Under the pieces are notes generated by a model. It was not told where the DNA came from. It saw only the letters and a program-made list of their open reading frames with translations, and did no database searches. The position numbers were made by a program, and so were the translations under genes. This document shows positions 52,703 to 61,397 of a DNA stretch of 64,000 nucleotides, piece after piece (the stretch's first letter is position 1; every line of letters begins with the position of its first letter). Origin of the DNA: Cereibacter_A sp052244495 (lineage in GTDB: Bacteria; Pseudomonadota; Alphaproteobacteria; Rhodobacterales; Rhodobacteraceae); NCBI GenBank assembly GCA_052244495.1, contig JBQPXH010000001.1; one strand, written 5' to 3'.

Positions 52703-54466
52703 ATGCAGGACACGGGCTTCCAGAGCGACATGCCGGTGCCGCCGCCGGGTCACGGCTGGCGGGTCAAGGCCGCGGTCGTGCTGCTCGTCGTGGTCGCCAT
52801 CGCGGTCGTGCTGATCACCAACCGCTGGATGGGCGAGCGCTTCACGGAGAGCACGCGGTCGCGGGCCGAGTTGCGGCTGGCCCTCTATTCCGGGAACCTG
52901 CTGACCGAGTTGCAACGCACGTCGGTCGTGCCGCTTCTGCTGGCGAGGGATCCGTCGCTGATCGGCGCGCTGGGGTCCGAGGACTACTCGGCGACATCCC
53001 AGCGCCTGATCTCCTTCCAGACCGAGATCGGCGCGGCCTCGATCATGCTGCTGGACAAGGACGGCCGCACCGTCGGCGCGACGAACCGGAACCTGATCGG
53101 CACCAGCCACCGCAACCAGCCCTATTTCATCGATGCGCAGCGCGCGCGCGACACGGTCTTCACCTCGGCGCAGCGCGACGCGGGCATCTTCGACTTCACC
53201 TATTCCAAGGCGATCCTGTCCGACAACCGGCTCGTGGGCGTGATCGTGGTGGCGGTCGACCTCATGAAATACGAGCGTGCCTGGGCGGGCCTGCAGGATG
53301 CGGTCATCGTGACCGACAGCACCGGCACGGTGATCCTCGCGACCGAGCCGCGCTGGCGAGGGCTGACGATCACCGAGGCGCTGGCCGCCCGTGATGCGCC
53401 CTCGGCCATCCGGCGCGCGCTTCAGGCAACGGCCGACTGGGCCCAGCAGCCGCCTGACGCCTACCTCAAGGGTGAGGCGGTGATGAAGACCGACGCGCGC
53501 GTGCCCTTCCGCGGCTGGCGCATCGTGACCTTCACCGCTTATGATTCCGTGCGCGAGCGGGTCAACGGCATCCTCGCGCTCGAGATCATGGGCTTCGCGA
53601 TCCTGCTCGCGCTGACCTTCTATGTCCTGTCGCGCCGCGCATGGTCGCAGAGCATGTCGTTCCAGCGCGAATCGGCGGAACTGCGCCTGCTCAACGCGCG
53701 TTTGCAGCGCGAGATCGCCGAACGCGAGAAGGTGCAGAAGGATCTGGCCGTGGCGGAACTGACCCTCGCGCAGTCGTCGAAGCTCGCGGCCCTGGGTGAG
53801 ATGTCGGCCGCCGTCAGTCATGAACTGAACCAGCCCCTTGCGGCGATGAAGACCTATCTGGCGGGGGCGAAGCTCCTCCTCCAGCGGCGGCGGACCGAGG
53901 AGGCGCTGGCCTCCTTCCAGCGGATCGACGACCTGATCGAGCGGATGGGGGCGATCACCCGGCAGCTGAAGTCCTATGCCCGGAAGGGCGGCGAAGCCTT
54001 CGAGCCGGTGGACATGCGGCTCTGCGTCTCCTCGGCGCTGACGATGATGGAGCCGCAGCTGAAGATCCGCGTGGTTCGCATCACGCGGACCCTGCCGCGC
54101 CAGCCGGTCATGGTCATGGCTGACCGGCTCCGGCTGGAGCAGGTGATCATCAACCTGCTGCGCAACGCGCTCGACGCGACGAAGACCGTGGCCACGCCTC
54201 AAATCGACATCGTTCTCGCGGCCGGCGAGACGGCCGTGCTTACGGTCCGCGACAACGGACATGGGATCGAAGACCTCGACAACCTCTTCGAGCCTTTCTA
54301 CACCACGAAGAAGCCCGGAGAGGGCGTGGGCCTCGGGCTCGCGATTTCCTCCGGCATCGTGACTGATCTCGGTGGACGGCTGACGGCACGGAATGCCGAG
54401 GGGGGCGGGGCTGTATTCGAGGTCCAACTCCCCATATTGGGCGCAGATGTGAAAGCAGCCGAGTAA
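52703..54466 (+). CDS. dctB: DctB-like sensor histidine kinase
   Basis: This membrane sensor kinase of about 587 residues has TM1 near residues 23-42, a periplasmic double-PDC/Cache domain (about 45-275, with GATNRNLIGTSHRNQPYF and DFTYSKAILSDNRLVG) and TM2 near 288-310. A coiled-coil linker follows (LQREIAEREKVQKDLAVAEL), then HisKA AAVSHELNQPLAAMK (His near 373) and the HATPase boxes NLLRNALDA, DNGHG, GVGLGLAIS. This is the plan of DctB, the C4-dicarboxylate sensor. The start is uncertain: a TTG at 52652 would overlap purQ, ATG at 52703 or 52730 are alternatives. No dicarboxylate transporter gene is near. It pairs with the next gene. Confidence 0.82.
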   Translation: MQDTGFQSDMPVPPPGHGWRVKAAVVLLVVVAIAVVLITNRWMGERFTESTRSRAELRLALYSGNLLTELQRTSVVPLLLARDPSLIGALGSEDYSATSQRLISFQTEIGAASIMLLDKDGRTVGATNRNLIGTSHRNQPYFIDAQRARDTVFTSAQRDAGIFDFTYSKAILSDNRLVGVIVVAVDLMKYERAWAGLQDAVIVTDSTGTVILATEPRWRGLTITEALAARDAPSAIRRALQATADWAQQPPDAYLKGEAVMKTDARVPFRGWRIVTFTAYDSVRERVNGILALEIMGFAILLALTFYVLSRRAWSQSMSFQRESAELRLLNARLQREIAEREKVQKDLAVAELTLAQSSKLAALGEMSAAVSHELNQPLAAMKTYLAGAKLLLQRRRTEEALASFQRIDDLIERMGAITRQLKSYARKGGEAFEPVDMRLCVSSALTMMEPQLKIRVVRITRTLPRQPVMVMADRLRLEQVIINLLRNALDATKTVATPQIDIVLAAGETAVLTVRDNGHGIEDLDNLFEPFYTTKKPGEGVGLGLAISSGIVTDLGGRLTARNAEGGGAVFEVQLPILGADVKAAE

Positions 54467-54475
54467 GGAAGACCA

Positions 54476-55804
54476 ATGGCGCGTGCAATGAAGGTGGCGA
54501 TTGTCGATGACGAGGCCGATATGCGGCAGTCGATCAGCCAGTGGCTCGCGCTCTCTGGGTTCGACACCGAAAGCTATGCGAGCGCGGAAGAGGCGCTGAA
54601 GGGCCTGAACGCGGACTTCCCCGGCGTGGTCGTGAGCGACATCAAGATGCCGGGCATGGACGGCATGACCTTCCTCAAGAAGCTCATGAGCATGGATTCG
54701 GGCCTGCCGGTGATCCTCATTACCGGGCATGGCGACGTGCCGATGGCGGTCGAGGCGATGCGCGTAGGCGCCTTCGACTTCCTCGAGAAACCGTTCAATC
54801 CTGACCGTATGACCGAGCTTGCCAAGCGCGCCACGCAATTGCGGCGCCTGACGCTCGACAACCGTGCCCTTCGCCGCGAGCTTTCCGACGGCACCGTGCT
54901 GATGAAGAAGCTGATCGGGTCGTCGCCGGTGATGGAGCGGCTGCGCGAGGACATCCTCGATCTGGGCCAGGCCGACAGCCATGTGCTGATCGACGGCGAG
55001 ACCGGGACGGGCAAGACCCTTGTGGCCCATGCGCTCCATGCGGTCGGTGCGCGGGCGGGGCGGAAGTTCGTGACGATCTCCTGCGCCGCCTGGTCCGAGG
55101 ATCAGCTCTCGTCCAAGCTCTTCGGGCCGAACGACGACGGCTCCCTTCCGCTCGTCGAGGAGGCCCGCGGCGGCACGCTCTGTCTCGAGGACATCGAGTC
55201 GCTGTCCCATCCGCTGCAGTCGCGGCTGCTGACCATGATCAACGATCAGGGAACTCCGCCCGAGACGCGGATCATCGCGATCTGCAACGAGCATGCACCC
55301 GACACGACGCTTGAGGACGTCCTGCGCTCGGACCTGTTCTACCGGCTCGGCGCCATGACGATCGTCCTGCCGCCGCTGCGCACGCGCGGCGAGGACATCC
55401 TGACCCTCTTTACCCGGATGTCCGAGCAGTTCGCCGAGGAATATGGCTGCGAGGCGCCGCAGGTGACCGCGCAGGAGGCCGCACAGCTTCTGCAGGCGCC
55501 CTGGCCGGGCAACGTCCGCCAGCTGGTGAACATCGCGGAGCGTGCGGTGCTGCAGAACCGGCGCGGCTCGGGGTCCATCGCCTCGCTCCTGATGGCTGAC
55601 AACGAGGCTTCGGGTCCCGCGCTCACGACAGAAGGCAAGCCGCTCAAGGACTATGTCGAGGCCTTCGAGAGGATGCTGATCGACAACACGATGCGCCGTC
55701 ACAAGGGCTCGATCGTTGCGGTCATGGAAGAGCTCTGCCTGCCCCGGCGGACGCTCAACGAAAAGATGGCGAAATACGGTCTCAGCCGGGCGGATTACGT
55801 CTGA
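54476..55804 (+). CDS. dctD: DctD-like NtrC-family response regulator lacking the GAFTGA loop
   Basis: This 442-residue regulator has a receiver domain (1-120; Asp55 in VVSDIKMPG, Lys in LEKPFNP), an AAA+ central domain (about 145-385) and a Fis-like HTH (about 400-440, VMEELCLPRRTLNEKMAKYG). The Walker A GETGTGKT is intact, and the R-finger region LRSDLFYRLGAM is present. The stretch that should read LFGHExGAFTGAxxxR is instead SKLFGPNDDGSLPLVEEA, so the loop that touches sigma-54 is missing. Walker B is also altered (TLCLEDI for TLFLDEI). It may therefore work with sigma-70 RNA polymerase, as R. capsulatus NtrC does, or act as a repressor. It follows the kinase by 9 bp. Confidence 0.8.
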   Translation: MARAMKVAIVDDEADMRQSISQWLALSGFDTESYASAEEALKGLNADFPGVVVSDIKMPGMDGMTFLKKLMSMDSGLPVILITGHGDVPMAVEAMRVGAFDFLEKPFNPDRMTELAKRATQLRRLTLDNRALRRELSDGTVLMKKLIGSSPVMERLREDILDLGQADSHVLIDGETGTGKTLVAHALHAVGARAGRKFVTISCAAWSEDQLSSKLFGPNDDGSLPLVEEARGGTLCLEDIESLSHPLQSRLLTMINDQGTPPETRIIAICNEHAPDTTLEDVLRSDLFYRLGAMTIVLPPLRTRGEDILTLFTRMSEQFAEEYGCEAPQVTAQEAAQLLQAPWPGNVRQLVNIAERAVLQNRRGSGSIASLLMADNEASGPALTTEGKPLKDYVEAFERMLIDNTMRRHKGSIVAVMEELCLPRRTLNEKMAKYGLSRADYV

Positions 55805-56287
55805 TCGCCCAGCACGAGGCGGCGCAGGGACGATGCCGGTGGCAGGCGCATGCCCTGACTCTGAGCAGATCGTGGAAAATAGGCCATTGTCTTTTGCCCG
55901 TCCCTGCCGCTAATGTCGCACCTACGCAGATCTTGCACTTTTCGGCAGGAGTCTGCGCACCAGTTTCTCTGCCGTGCGCGCAATCCGGACGACCGGTCCG
56001 GAGCGCGGATCAAGCAGACAGTCGGGCCGGAAGGTCCTCAAGTTCGCCCGCCAAGTCCCTGACGGAACGGGCCAGTGCAACGGACGCTCCAGCGTCCCGG
56101 GATATAGAACCGCGATGAGCCGTGCCGACCGACTGCCAGACTGCGCGAGGGGCCCCAGCGGCTCCGCCCGCTCTGGCCCGAGATCAGGCCCCCGGCGCAG
56201 CCTCGCCCGAACAAGCCACCACGCACGACGGATCCCGGCCGGAGCATGCTCCGGCCTTGGCTCGTTGTCCGGGTGCCATGGAACCCA
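55805..56287 (+). promoter_or_regulatory. 483-bp leader of rne with strong hairpins
   Basis: A possible promoter is TTGTCT (55887-55892) with TAATGT (55911-55916), spacing 18. Downstream, TCCGGAC-GACCG-GTCCGGA (55984-56002) is flanked by CGCGC/GCGCG to give a long stem. GGCCGGAGCATGCTCCGGCC (56237-56256) is a perfect 20-bp palindrome 31 bases before the rne ATG. RNase E commonly autoregulates by cutting its own leader, and a structured leader of this size fits that; the mechanism here is inferred. Confidence 0.5.
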
Positions 56288-58942
56288 ATGGCCAAGAAAA
56301 TGCTTATCGATGCCACCCACCCGGAGGAGACCCGGGTCGTGGTGGTGGACGGAAACAAGGTCGAGGAATTCGACTTCGAGACCGTCAACAAGCGGCAACT
56401 CGCCGGAAACATCTATCTCGCCAAGGTAACGCGGGTCGAACCGTCGCTGCAGGCGGCTTTCGTCGATTACGGCGGGAACCGGCACGGCTTCCTCGCCTTT
56501 GCCGAGATCCATCCCGACTACTATCAGATCCCGGTCGCGGACCGTAAGGCGCTTCTCGAGGAAGAACGTGCCTACAACCGTGCTGACGAGGACGAGGATC
56601 ACGGCCGCTCGCGTCGCCGGCCGCGTCCGGCCTCGGCCGAGGCCGAATCCGCCGATGCCGTCCAGGCGGGCGACGTGAGCGGCATGGACGTTGTCGATCT
56701 CGGCGAAGAGACCGGGGCCGATGCGCTCTACGAGACGGGTCGCTCGGCGAGCGGCCAGTCCGATGGGCAGGAGGCCGAGGAGGGCGACGCGCCCTATCAG
56801 GCCATGGACCACGCCTCCGAGACCGATGACGAGATCGAGTCGGTCGCCGACGAGGACGTGGCCGAAGAGATCCCGGCTCCGCGCAAGCCGCGTTCGCGCC
56901 GCTACAAGATCCAGGAAGTGATCAAGGTGCGCCAGATCATGCTGGTGCAGGTGGTCAAGGAGGAACGCGGCAACAAGGGCGCGGCGCTGACGACCTATCT
57001 CAGCCTCGCCGGCCGCTATTGCGTGCTGATGCCGAACACGGCGCGGGGCGGCGGGATCAGCCGCAAGATCACCCAGGCGGCCGACCGCAAGAAGCTGAAG
57101 GAAATCGCCTCGGAGCTTGAGGTGCCGGAGGGCGCAGGCCTCATCATCCGGACCGCCGGCGCCAAGCGCACCAAGCAGGAGATCCGGCGCGACTACGAAT
57201 ACCTCCTGCGGCTGTGGGAGCAGATCCGCGAGCTGACGCTGAAGTCCATCGCCCCCGCCCCGATCTACGAGGAAGGCGACCTGATCAAGCGCACGATCCG
57301 CGACCTCTTCAATCGCGAGATCGAGGAAGTGCTGGTCGAGGGCGAGACGGGCTACCGCACCGCCAAGGATTTCATGCGGATGATCATGCCGGCGCATGCG
57401 CGGCAGGTGATCCGCTATGACGAGCCGATGCCGCTCTTCGCGCGCTATCAGGTGGAAAGCTACCTCTCGGGTATGTTCAACCCGGTGGTCCAGTTGAAAT
57501 CCGGCGGCTACATCGTCATCGGCGTGACCGAGGCGCTGGTCGCCATCGACGTGAACTCCGGCCGCGCCACCAAGGAAGGCTCGATCGAGGATACGGCTCT
57601 CAAGACCAACCTCGAGGCCGCCGAGGAAGTGGCCCGCCAGCTGCGCCTGCGTGACCTCGCGGGCCTGATCGTCATCGACTTCATCGACATGGAAGAGCGG
57701 AAGAACAACGCCGCCGTCGAGAAGCGCCTGAAGGACAAGCTCAAGACCGACCGTGCGCGGATCCAGGTCGGCCGCATCTCGGGCTTCGGCCTGATGGAGA
57801 TGAGCCGCCAGCGCCTGCGTCCGGGGATGCTCGAATCGACGACGCAGCCCTGCGCCCATTGTCACGGCACCGGCCTCATCCGCTCGGACGACAGCCTTGC
57901 GCTGCAGGTGCTGCGCCAGCTTGAGGAAGAGGGCACCCGCAAGCGCTCGAAGGAGGTTCTCCTGCGTGCGCCGATCGCGGTGGTGAACTTCCTGATGAAC
58001 CAGAAGCGCGAGCATATCGCTATGATCGAGGCACGGTATGGCATGGCCGTGCGGATCGAGGCCGATCCGACGCTCTCGAGCCCCGACTACGTGATCGAGA
58101 AGTTCAAGACCGCGACGCGGGTCGTGCCCGAGACGGTGAAGGTGATCTCGGGCAGCGCCGAGTTCATGGGCGCGCCGGTGGACGAGCCCGAGGACGACTG
58201 GGTCGAAGAAGAGACCGAGGTCGAGGAAGCCGAGGAGGCGGCACCCGAAGCCGCCGAGGCTGCCTCCGAGGGCCAGCCGAAGAAGAAGCGTCGTCGTCGG
58301 CGCCGTCGCCGCAACGGTGCGGCCGAGGCCAATGGCCAGGGTGCCGCCGATGCCGCGGAGAACGGCGACGACTCCGACGAGTCGGACGATGACGAGGACG
58401 AGGGCGCCGACGAGGCCGAAGGTGCCGAGGCGGTGGCCGCCCTGCCGGAACTCGCGCCCGCGGCCGTCGTGGCGGAAGAGCAGCCCGCCGAGCCCGAGGC
58501 AGCCCCGGCCGAGGAACAGCCGACGCCGCGCAAGCGCACGCGCAGCCGCAAGCCGAAGGCTGCCGAAGAGCCCGCAGCAGAGGCACCCGAGGCGGCCGCC
58601 TCGCCCGAACCCAAAGAGCCGAAGAAGCCCTCACGCAGCCGGAGTCGGACCCGCAAGGCCGAACCTGTAGCGGAAGAGGCTGCGCCGGCGGTCGAGGCGG
58701 TGGTGACGGTCGATGAAACGCCGGCGGAAGCTGCGCTGGAGACGGCCGCTGCTCCGGAAGCCGCGCCGGAACCGGCGGCAGAGCCTGAGGCCGCGCCCGA
58801 GCCGGCGGCAGAACCTGAGGCCGCATCCGAGCAGCCTGCGGAACCTGAGGCCGCGCGCGAGCCGGAGCCCATTCCGGCCGAGGCCGACGAGTCCGAGGAG
58901 AACAAGCCGAAGCGCCGCGGCTGGTGGTCGATCGGCCGCTGA
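56288..58942 (+). CDS. rne: Ribonuclease E
   Basis: This endoribonuclease of 884 residues is the core of the RNA degradosome. It starts MAKKMLIDATHPEETRVVVV. The S1 domain (about 36-220) is split by an acidic insert (about 95-205). The 5' sensor/RNase H region follows, then the DNase I-like catalytic site with VAIDVNSG and LIVIDFIDMEER (catalytic aspartates), and the Zn-link CAHCHGTGL. The C-terminal third (about 650-880) is disordered, alternating acidic Ala/Glu/Pro repeats (AEPEAAPEPAAEPEAA) with Arg-rich RNA-binding patches (KKKRRRRRRRR, RKRTRSRKPK). In this genus it processes CcsR and UpsM RNAs, both encoded in this window. Confidence 0.96.
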   Translation: MAKKMLIDATHPEETRVVVVDGNKVEEFDFETVNKRQLAGNIYLAKVTRVEPSLQAAFVDYGGNRHGFLAFAEIHPDYYQIPVADRKALLEEERAYNRADEDEDHGRSRRRPRPASAEAESADAVQAGDVSGMDVVDLGEETGADALYETGRSASGQSDGQEAEEGDAPYQAMDHASETDDEIESVADEDVAEEIPAPRKPRSRRYKIQEVIKVRQIMLVQVVKEERGNKGAALTTYLSLAGRYCVLMPNTARGGGISRKITQAADRKKLKEIASELEVPEGAGLIIRTAGAKRTKQEIRRDYEYLLRLWEQIRELTLKSIAPAPIYEEGDLIKRTIRDLFNREIEEVLVEGETGYRTAKDFMRMIMPAHARQVIRYDEPMPLFARYQVESYLSGMFNPVVQLKSGGYIVIGVTEALVAIDVNSGRATKEGSIEDTALKTNLEAAEEVARQLRLRDLAGLIVIDFIDMEERKNNAAVEKRLKDKLKTDRARIQVGRISGFGLMEMSRQRLRPGMLESTTQPCAHCHGTGLIRSDDSLALQVLRQLEEEGTRKRSKEVLLRAPIAVVNFLMNQKREHIAMIEARYGMAVRIEADPTLSSPDYVIEKFKTATRVVPETVKVISGSAEFMGAPVDEPEDDWVEEETEVEEAEEAAPEAAEAASEGQPKKKRRRRRRRRNGAAEANGQGAADAAENGDDSDESDDDEDEGADEAEGAEAVAALPELAPAAVVAEEQPAEPEAAPAEEQPTPRKRTRSRKPKAAEEPAAEAPEAAASPEPKEPKKPSRSRSRTRKAEPVAEEAAPAVEAVVTVDETPAEAALETAAAPEAAPEPAAEPEAAPEPAAEPEAASEQPAEPEAAREPEPIPAEADESEENKPKRRGWWSIGR

Positions 58943-58961
58943 CACTCGGTCCAGGAACATC

Positions 58962-58985
58962 GGGGCGCCTTCGGGCGCCCCTCTC
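58962..58985 (+). terminator. Hairpin after rne, probable terminator
   Basis: GGGGCGCC-TTCG-GGCGCCCC is followed by TCTCC, 19 bp past the rne stop. A perfect 8-bp stem with a stable tetraloop but a weak T-run. Confidence 0.6.
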
Positions 58986-59021
58986 CATTGCGTCGGCGGG
59001 CTTGGCGACCGGGCCGGGGCC

Positions 59022-59252
59022 TCACGCTCCCCGGCGGATCAGCCAGACGCTCCGGGCCTCGGTCCGCGTGCAGGACAGGATCTCGTGCCCGGCTCCGGCG
59101 CAGAAATGTGGCAGGTCGATCACCGCCATCGGATCCGTCGCGGTGACGCGCAGCAGCCGCCCCGGTTCCATCGCCATCAGGCGCTTGCGCGCGCGCAGGA
59201 CGGGCAGGGGGCAGATGAGCCCCTCGCAATCCAGATCCTCGTCGAACTCCAT
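59022..59252 (-). CDS. TusA-like sulfurtransferase
   Basis: This 76-residue sulfur carrier of the TusA/SirA/YedF family has the N-terminal CPxP motif in CEGLICPLPVLRARKRL (the active Cys near residue 14) and a following beta-alpha-beta core. It relays persulfide sulfur, for example to tRNA modification, molybdenum cofactor or sulfur oxidation. The ATG at 59252 is preceded by GAGGAAG. It is convergent with rne and divergent from ccdA; a link with ccdA through thiol chemistry is possible. Confidence 0.87.
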   Translation of the reverse strand: MEFDEDLDCEGLICPLPVLRARKRLMAMEPGRLLRVTATDPMAVIDLPHFCAGAGHEILSCTRTEARSVWLIRRGA

Positions 59253-59400
59253 GCTTCCTCCGCGCCGCGGGTTGCGCCGGATCAACGCGCGTGTCTCTGT
59301 CCCGCGCGATACGCCGGGGGCCGCGCCACGTCAATGTGAGAGGTCGACCCGTGACGCGGCGCCGCCGAGCGGCTAGGAGAACAGGAAGGAAGGAGACACG

Positions 59401-60147
59401 ATGTTCGGACTGGACCTGATCGATGCGGGGCTGCTGCCGGCGATGGTGATCGCTCTGGTGGCGGGCGTGCTTTCCTTCCTCAGTCCCTGCGTGCTGCCGA
59501 TCGTTCCACCTTATCTCGCCTATATGGGCGGGATCTCGATGAAGGAACTGAACGAGGGCCGGTCGCGTGGCCCGCTGCTGGCCGCGCTCTTCTTCGTCCT
59601 GGGGCTCTCGACCGTCTTCCTCTTCCTCGGCTTCACGGCCTCGGCCTTCGGAGCCTTCTTCCTCTCGAATGCCGACACGTTCGCCACGCTCGCCGGCATT
59701 GTCGTGATGATCTTCGGCGCCCATTTCCTCGGGATCTACCGCATTCCGTTCCTCGACCGGGAGATGCGGATGGATGCCGGCGACCGGGGCGGCTCGGCCT
59801 TCGGTGCCTATGTGCTGGGTCTGGCCTTCGCCTTCGGCTGGACGCCCTGCATCGGCCCGCAGCTCGGCGCGATCCTGACCCTCGCCGCCTCCGAGGCGAG
59901 CATCGCGCGCGGCACCACGCTCCTCGCCACCTATGCGGCGGGCCTCGGCATTCCCTTCCTGATGGTCGCGGCCTTCTTCCCCCGGCTGACGGGCCTCATG
60001 GGCTGGATGAAGCGCCACATGGAGCGGATCGAGCGGATCATGGGCCTCCTGCTCTGGACCATCGGCCTCCTGATGCTGACCGGCGGCTTCTCGAGCTTCT
60101 CCTACTGGCTGCTCGAGACCTTCCCGGCGCTGGCCCGGCTGGGATAG
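59401..60147 (+). CDS. ccdA: Cytochrome c biogenesis thiol-disulfide transporter CcdA
   Basis: This 248-residue inner-membrane protein has six TM helices in two pseudo-repeats. Each carries a conserved Cys-Pro or Pro-Cys pair: FLSPCVLPIVPPYLAYMGG near residue 25-45 and FGWTPCIGPQLGAIL near 143-157. It moves electrons from cytosolic thioredoxin to periplasmic thiol proteins needed for cytochrome c maturation. GGAAGGAGA lies before the ATG. The following gene begins 29 bp downstream on the same strand. Confidence 0.93.
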   Translation: MFGLDLIDAGLLPAMVIALVAGVLSFLSPCVLPIVPPYLAYMGGISMKELNEGRSRGPLLAALFFVLGLSTVFLFLGFTASAFGAFFLSNADTFATLAGIVVMIFGAHFLGIYRIPFLDREMRMDAGDRGGSAFGAYVLGLAFAFGWTPCIGPQLGAILTLAASEASIARGTTLLATYAAGLGIPFLMVAAFFPRLTGLMGWMKRHMERIERIMGLLLWTIGLLMLTGGFSSFSYWLLETFPALARLG

Positions 60148-60176
60148 GCTGACCCCGTACCTCGCGAGGACGGACG

Positions 60177-61397
60177 ATGGACCTGCTGACGGAACCGAAG
60201 CTGAAGCGCCCCTTCCGGAGGCGTGTGTTCTACATTCCCGGCTACGATCCGTTCCACCCCCGCCGCTACCGCGAGCTTTACCGCCGCCATGCCGCGGCGC
60301 AGGCCGAGATCTCGGGCTACGCGATTTCCCTCAAGCCGCGCACGACGCCGGGCCCCTACGGCTGGCACGTGTCGGGGGTGATGGAGACGGGATTCTGCGA
60401 AACGGATGTCGAGGTGCTTGTCTGGTCCGATATCGTGCGGCAGTCGATGGGGCAGGGGATCCTCGCGACCTACCTGCAGATGATGCGGACCATCGCGGCC
60501 TATGTCGGAACGGGAGCGATCTTCAGGCTGATGCGCCTGCGCCGCGGCCCGATCCTCGCGGCGCTCTATCCCATCGTCGCGCTGCTGGCACAGCTCGGCC
60601 TCGCGCTGGTCGTGGGCGTCCATCTGGCTGAGGCACTGGGCGCCTATCTGTGGCCGCCGCTCGCGTGGCTTGCCGGGGGCGCAGCCGTCGTGGCCATCCT
60701 GCACGGGTTCCGCCGCCTCGACCGCTATGTCTTCGCCTGGTATCTGATGCACGACTACAGCCATGCGGCGAGCGCGCTCGGAGCCTGGCCGCCCGAGCTT
60801 GCAGAGCGCATGGCCAAGTTCCGCGCGGCGATTTCCGAGGCGCTGCGGCGGGACTGCGACGAGATTCTGGTCGTCGGGCATTCCTCCGGCGCGCATCTGG
60901 CCATTTCCATTCTGGCGGACCTGATCCGGGGCGGCCTGCCCGAGAAGCGGCCCGCCCTGTCCTTGCTGACGCTGGGACAGGTGGTCCCGATGGTGTCGTT
61001 CCTGCCGCGCGCCGGCCGGCTCCGGGGCGACCTGCACTATCTGTCGATGCGGGACGAGCTTGTCTGGATCGACGTCACCGCGCCGGGCGACCCCTGCTCC
61101 TTCGCGCTCTGCGATCCGGTCGCGGTCTCGGGAGTCGCGCCCGAGGGCAAGCGCTGGCCGCTGGTCCTCTCGGCCGCCTTCTCGCAGACGCTCTCGCCAG
61201 AGCGGTGGCGGGCCATGCGCTGGCGCTTCTTCCGGCTGCATTTCCAGTATCTCTGCGCCTTCGACCGGCCGGGGGACTACGACTACTTCCGCATCACGGC
61301 GGGCCCGCTCACCCTGGGCGAGCGCTTCCACGGCCGCGCTCCGTCCCGCGGCCGCATCGACCGCGCGGCCTCGGGCTATGTGACGATGAGCGCATGA
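60177..61397 (+). CDS. Membrane-bound alpha/beta-hydrolase-like protein, unknown substrate
   Basis: This protein of 406 residues is not one I can name. Residues 10-85 start with RRVFYIPGYDPFHPRRYREL, which looks like the first strand and oxyanion loop of an alpha/beta hydrolase. Two TM helices follow (about 125-150 and 157-176). The second half has the nucleophile elbow VVGHSSGAHLA (Ser236 in GHSSG), LSLLTLGQVVPMVSFLP and a possible acid in WIDVTAPGDP. The TM pair is thus inserted inside the hydrolase fold. It is coupled to the next gene, a cytochrome P450, by an ATGA overlap, so the two may act in one lipid- or ester-modifying pathway. The reaction is unknown. Confidence 0.65.
   Translation: MDLLTEPKLKRPFRRRVFYIPGYDPFHPRRYRELYRRHAAAQAEISGYAISLKPRTTPGPYGWHVSGVMETGFCETDVEVLVWSDIVRQSMGQGILATYLQMMRTIAAYVGTGAIFRLMRLRRGPILAALYPIVALLAQLGLALVVGVHLAEALGAYLWPPLAWLAGGAAVVAILHGFRRLDRYVFAWYLMHDYSHAASALGAWPPELAERMAKFRAAISEALRRDCDEILVVGHSSGAHLAISILADLIRGGLPEKRPALSLLTLGQVVPMVSFLPRAGRLRGDLHYLSMRDELVWIDVTAPGDPCSFALCDPVAVSGVAPEGKRWPLVLSAAFSQTLSPERWRAMRWRFFRLHFQYLCAFDRPGDYDYFRITAGPLTLGERFHGRAPSRGRIDRAASGYVTMSA

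Noticed and set aside
52484..55702. 1072-codon minus-strand frame opposite dctB/dctD
   Set aside because: Shadow of two well-supported plus-strand genes; composition rich in Arg, His and Gln, no motifs.
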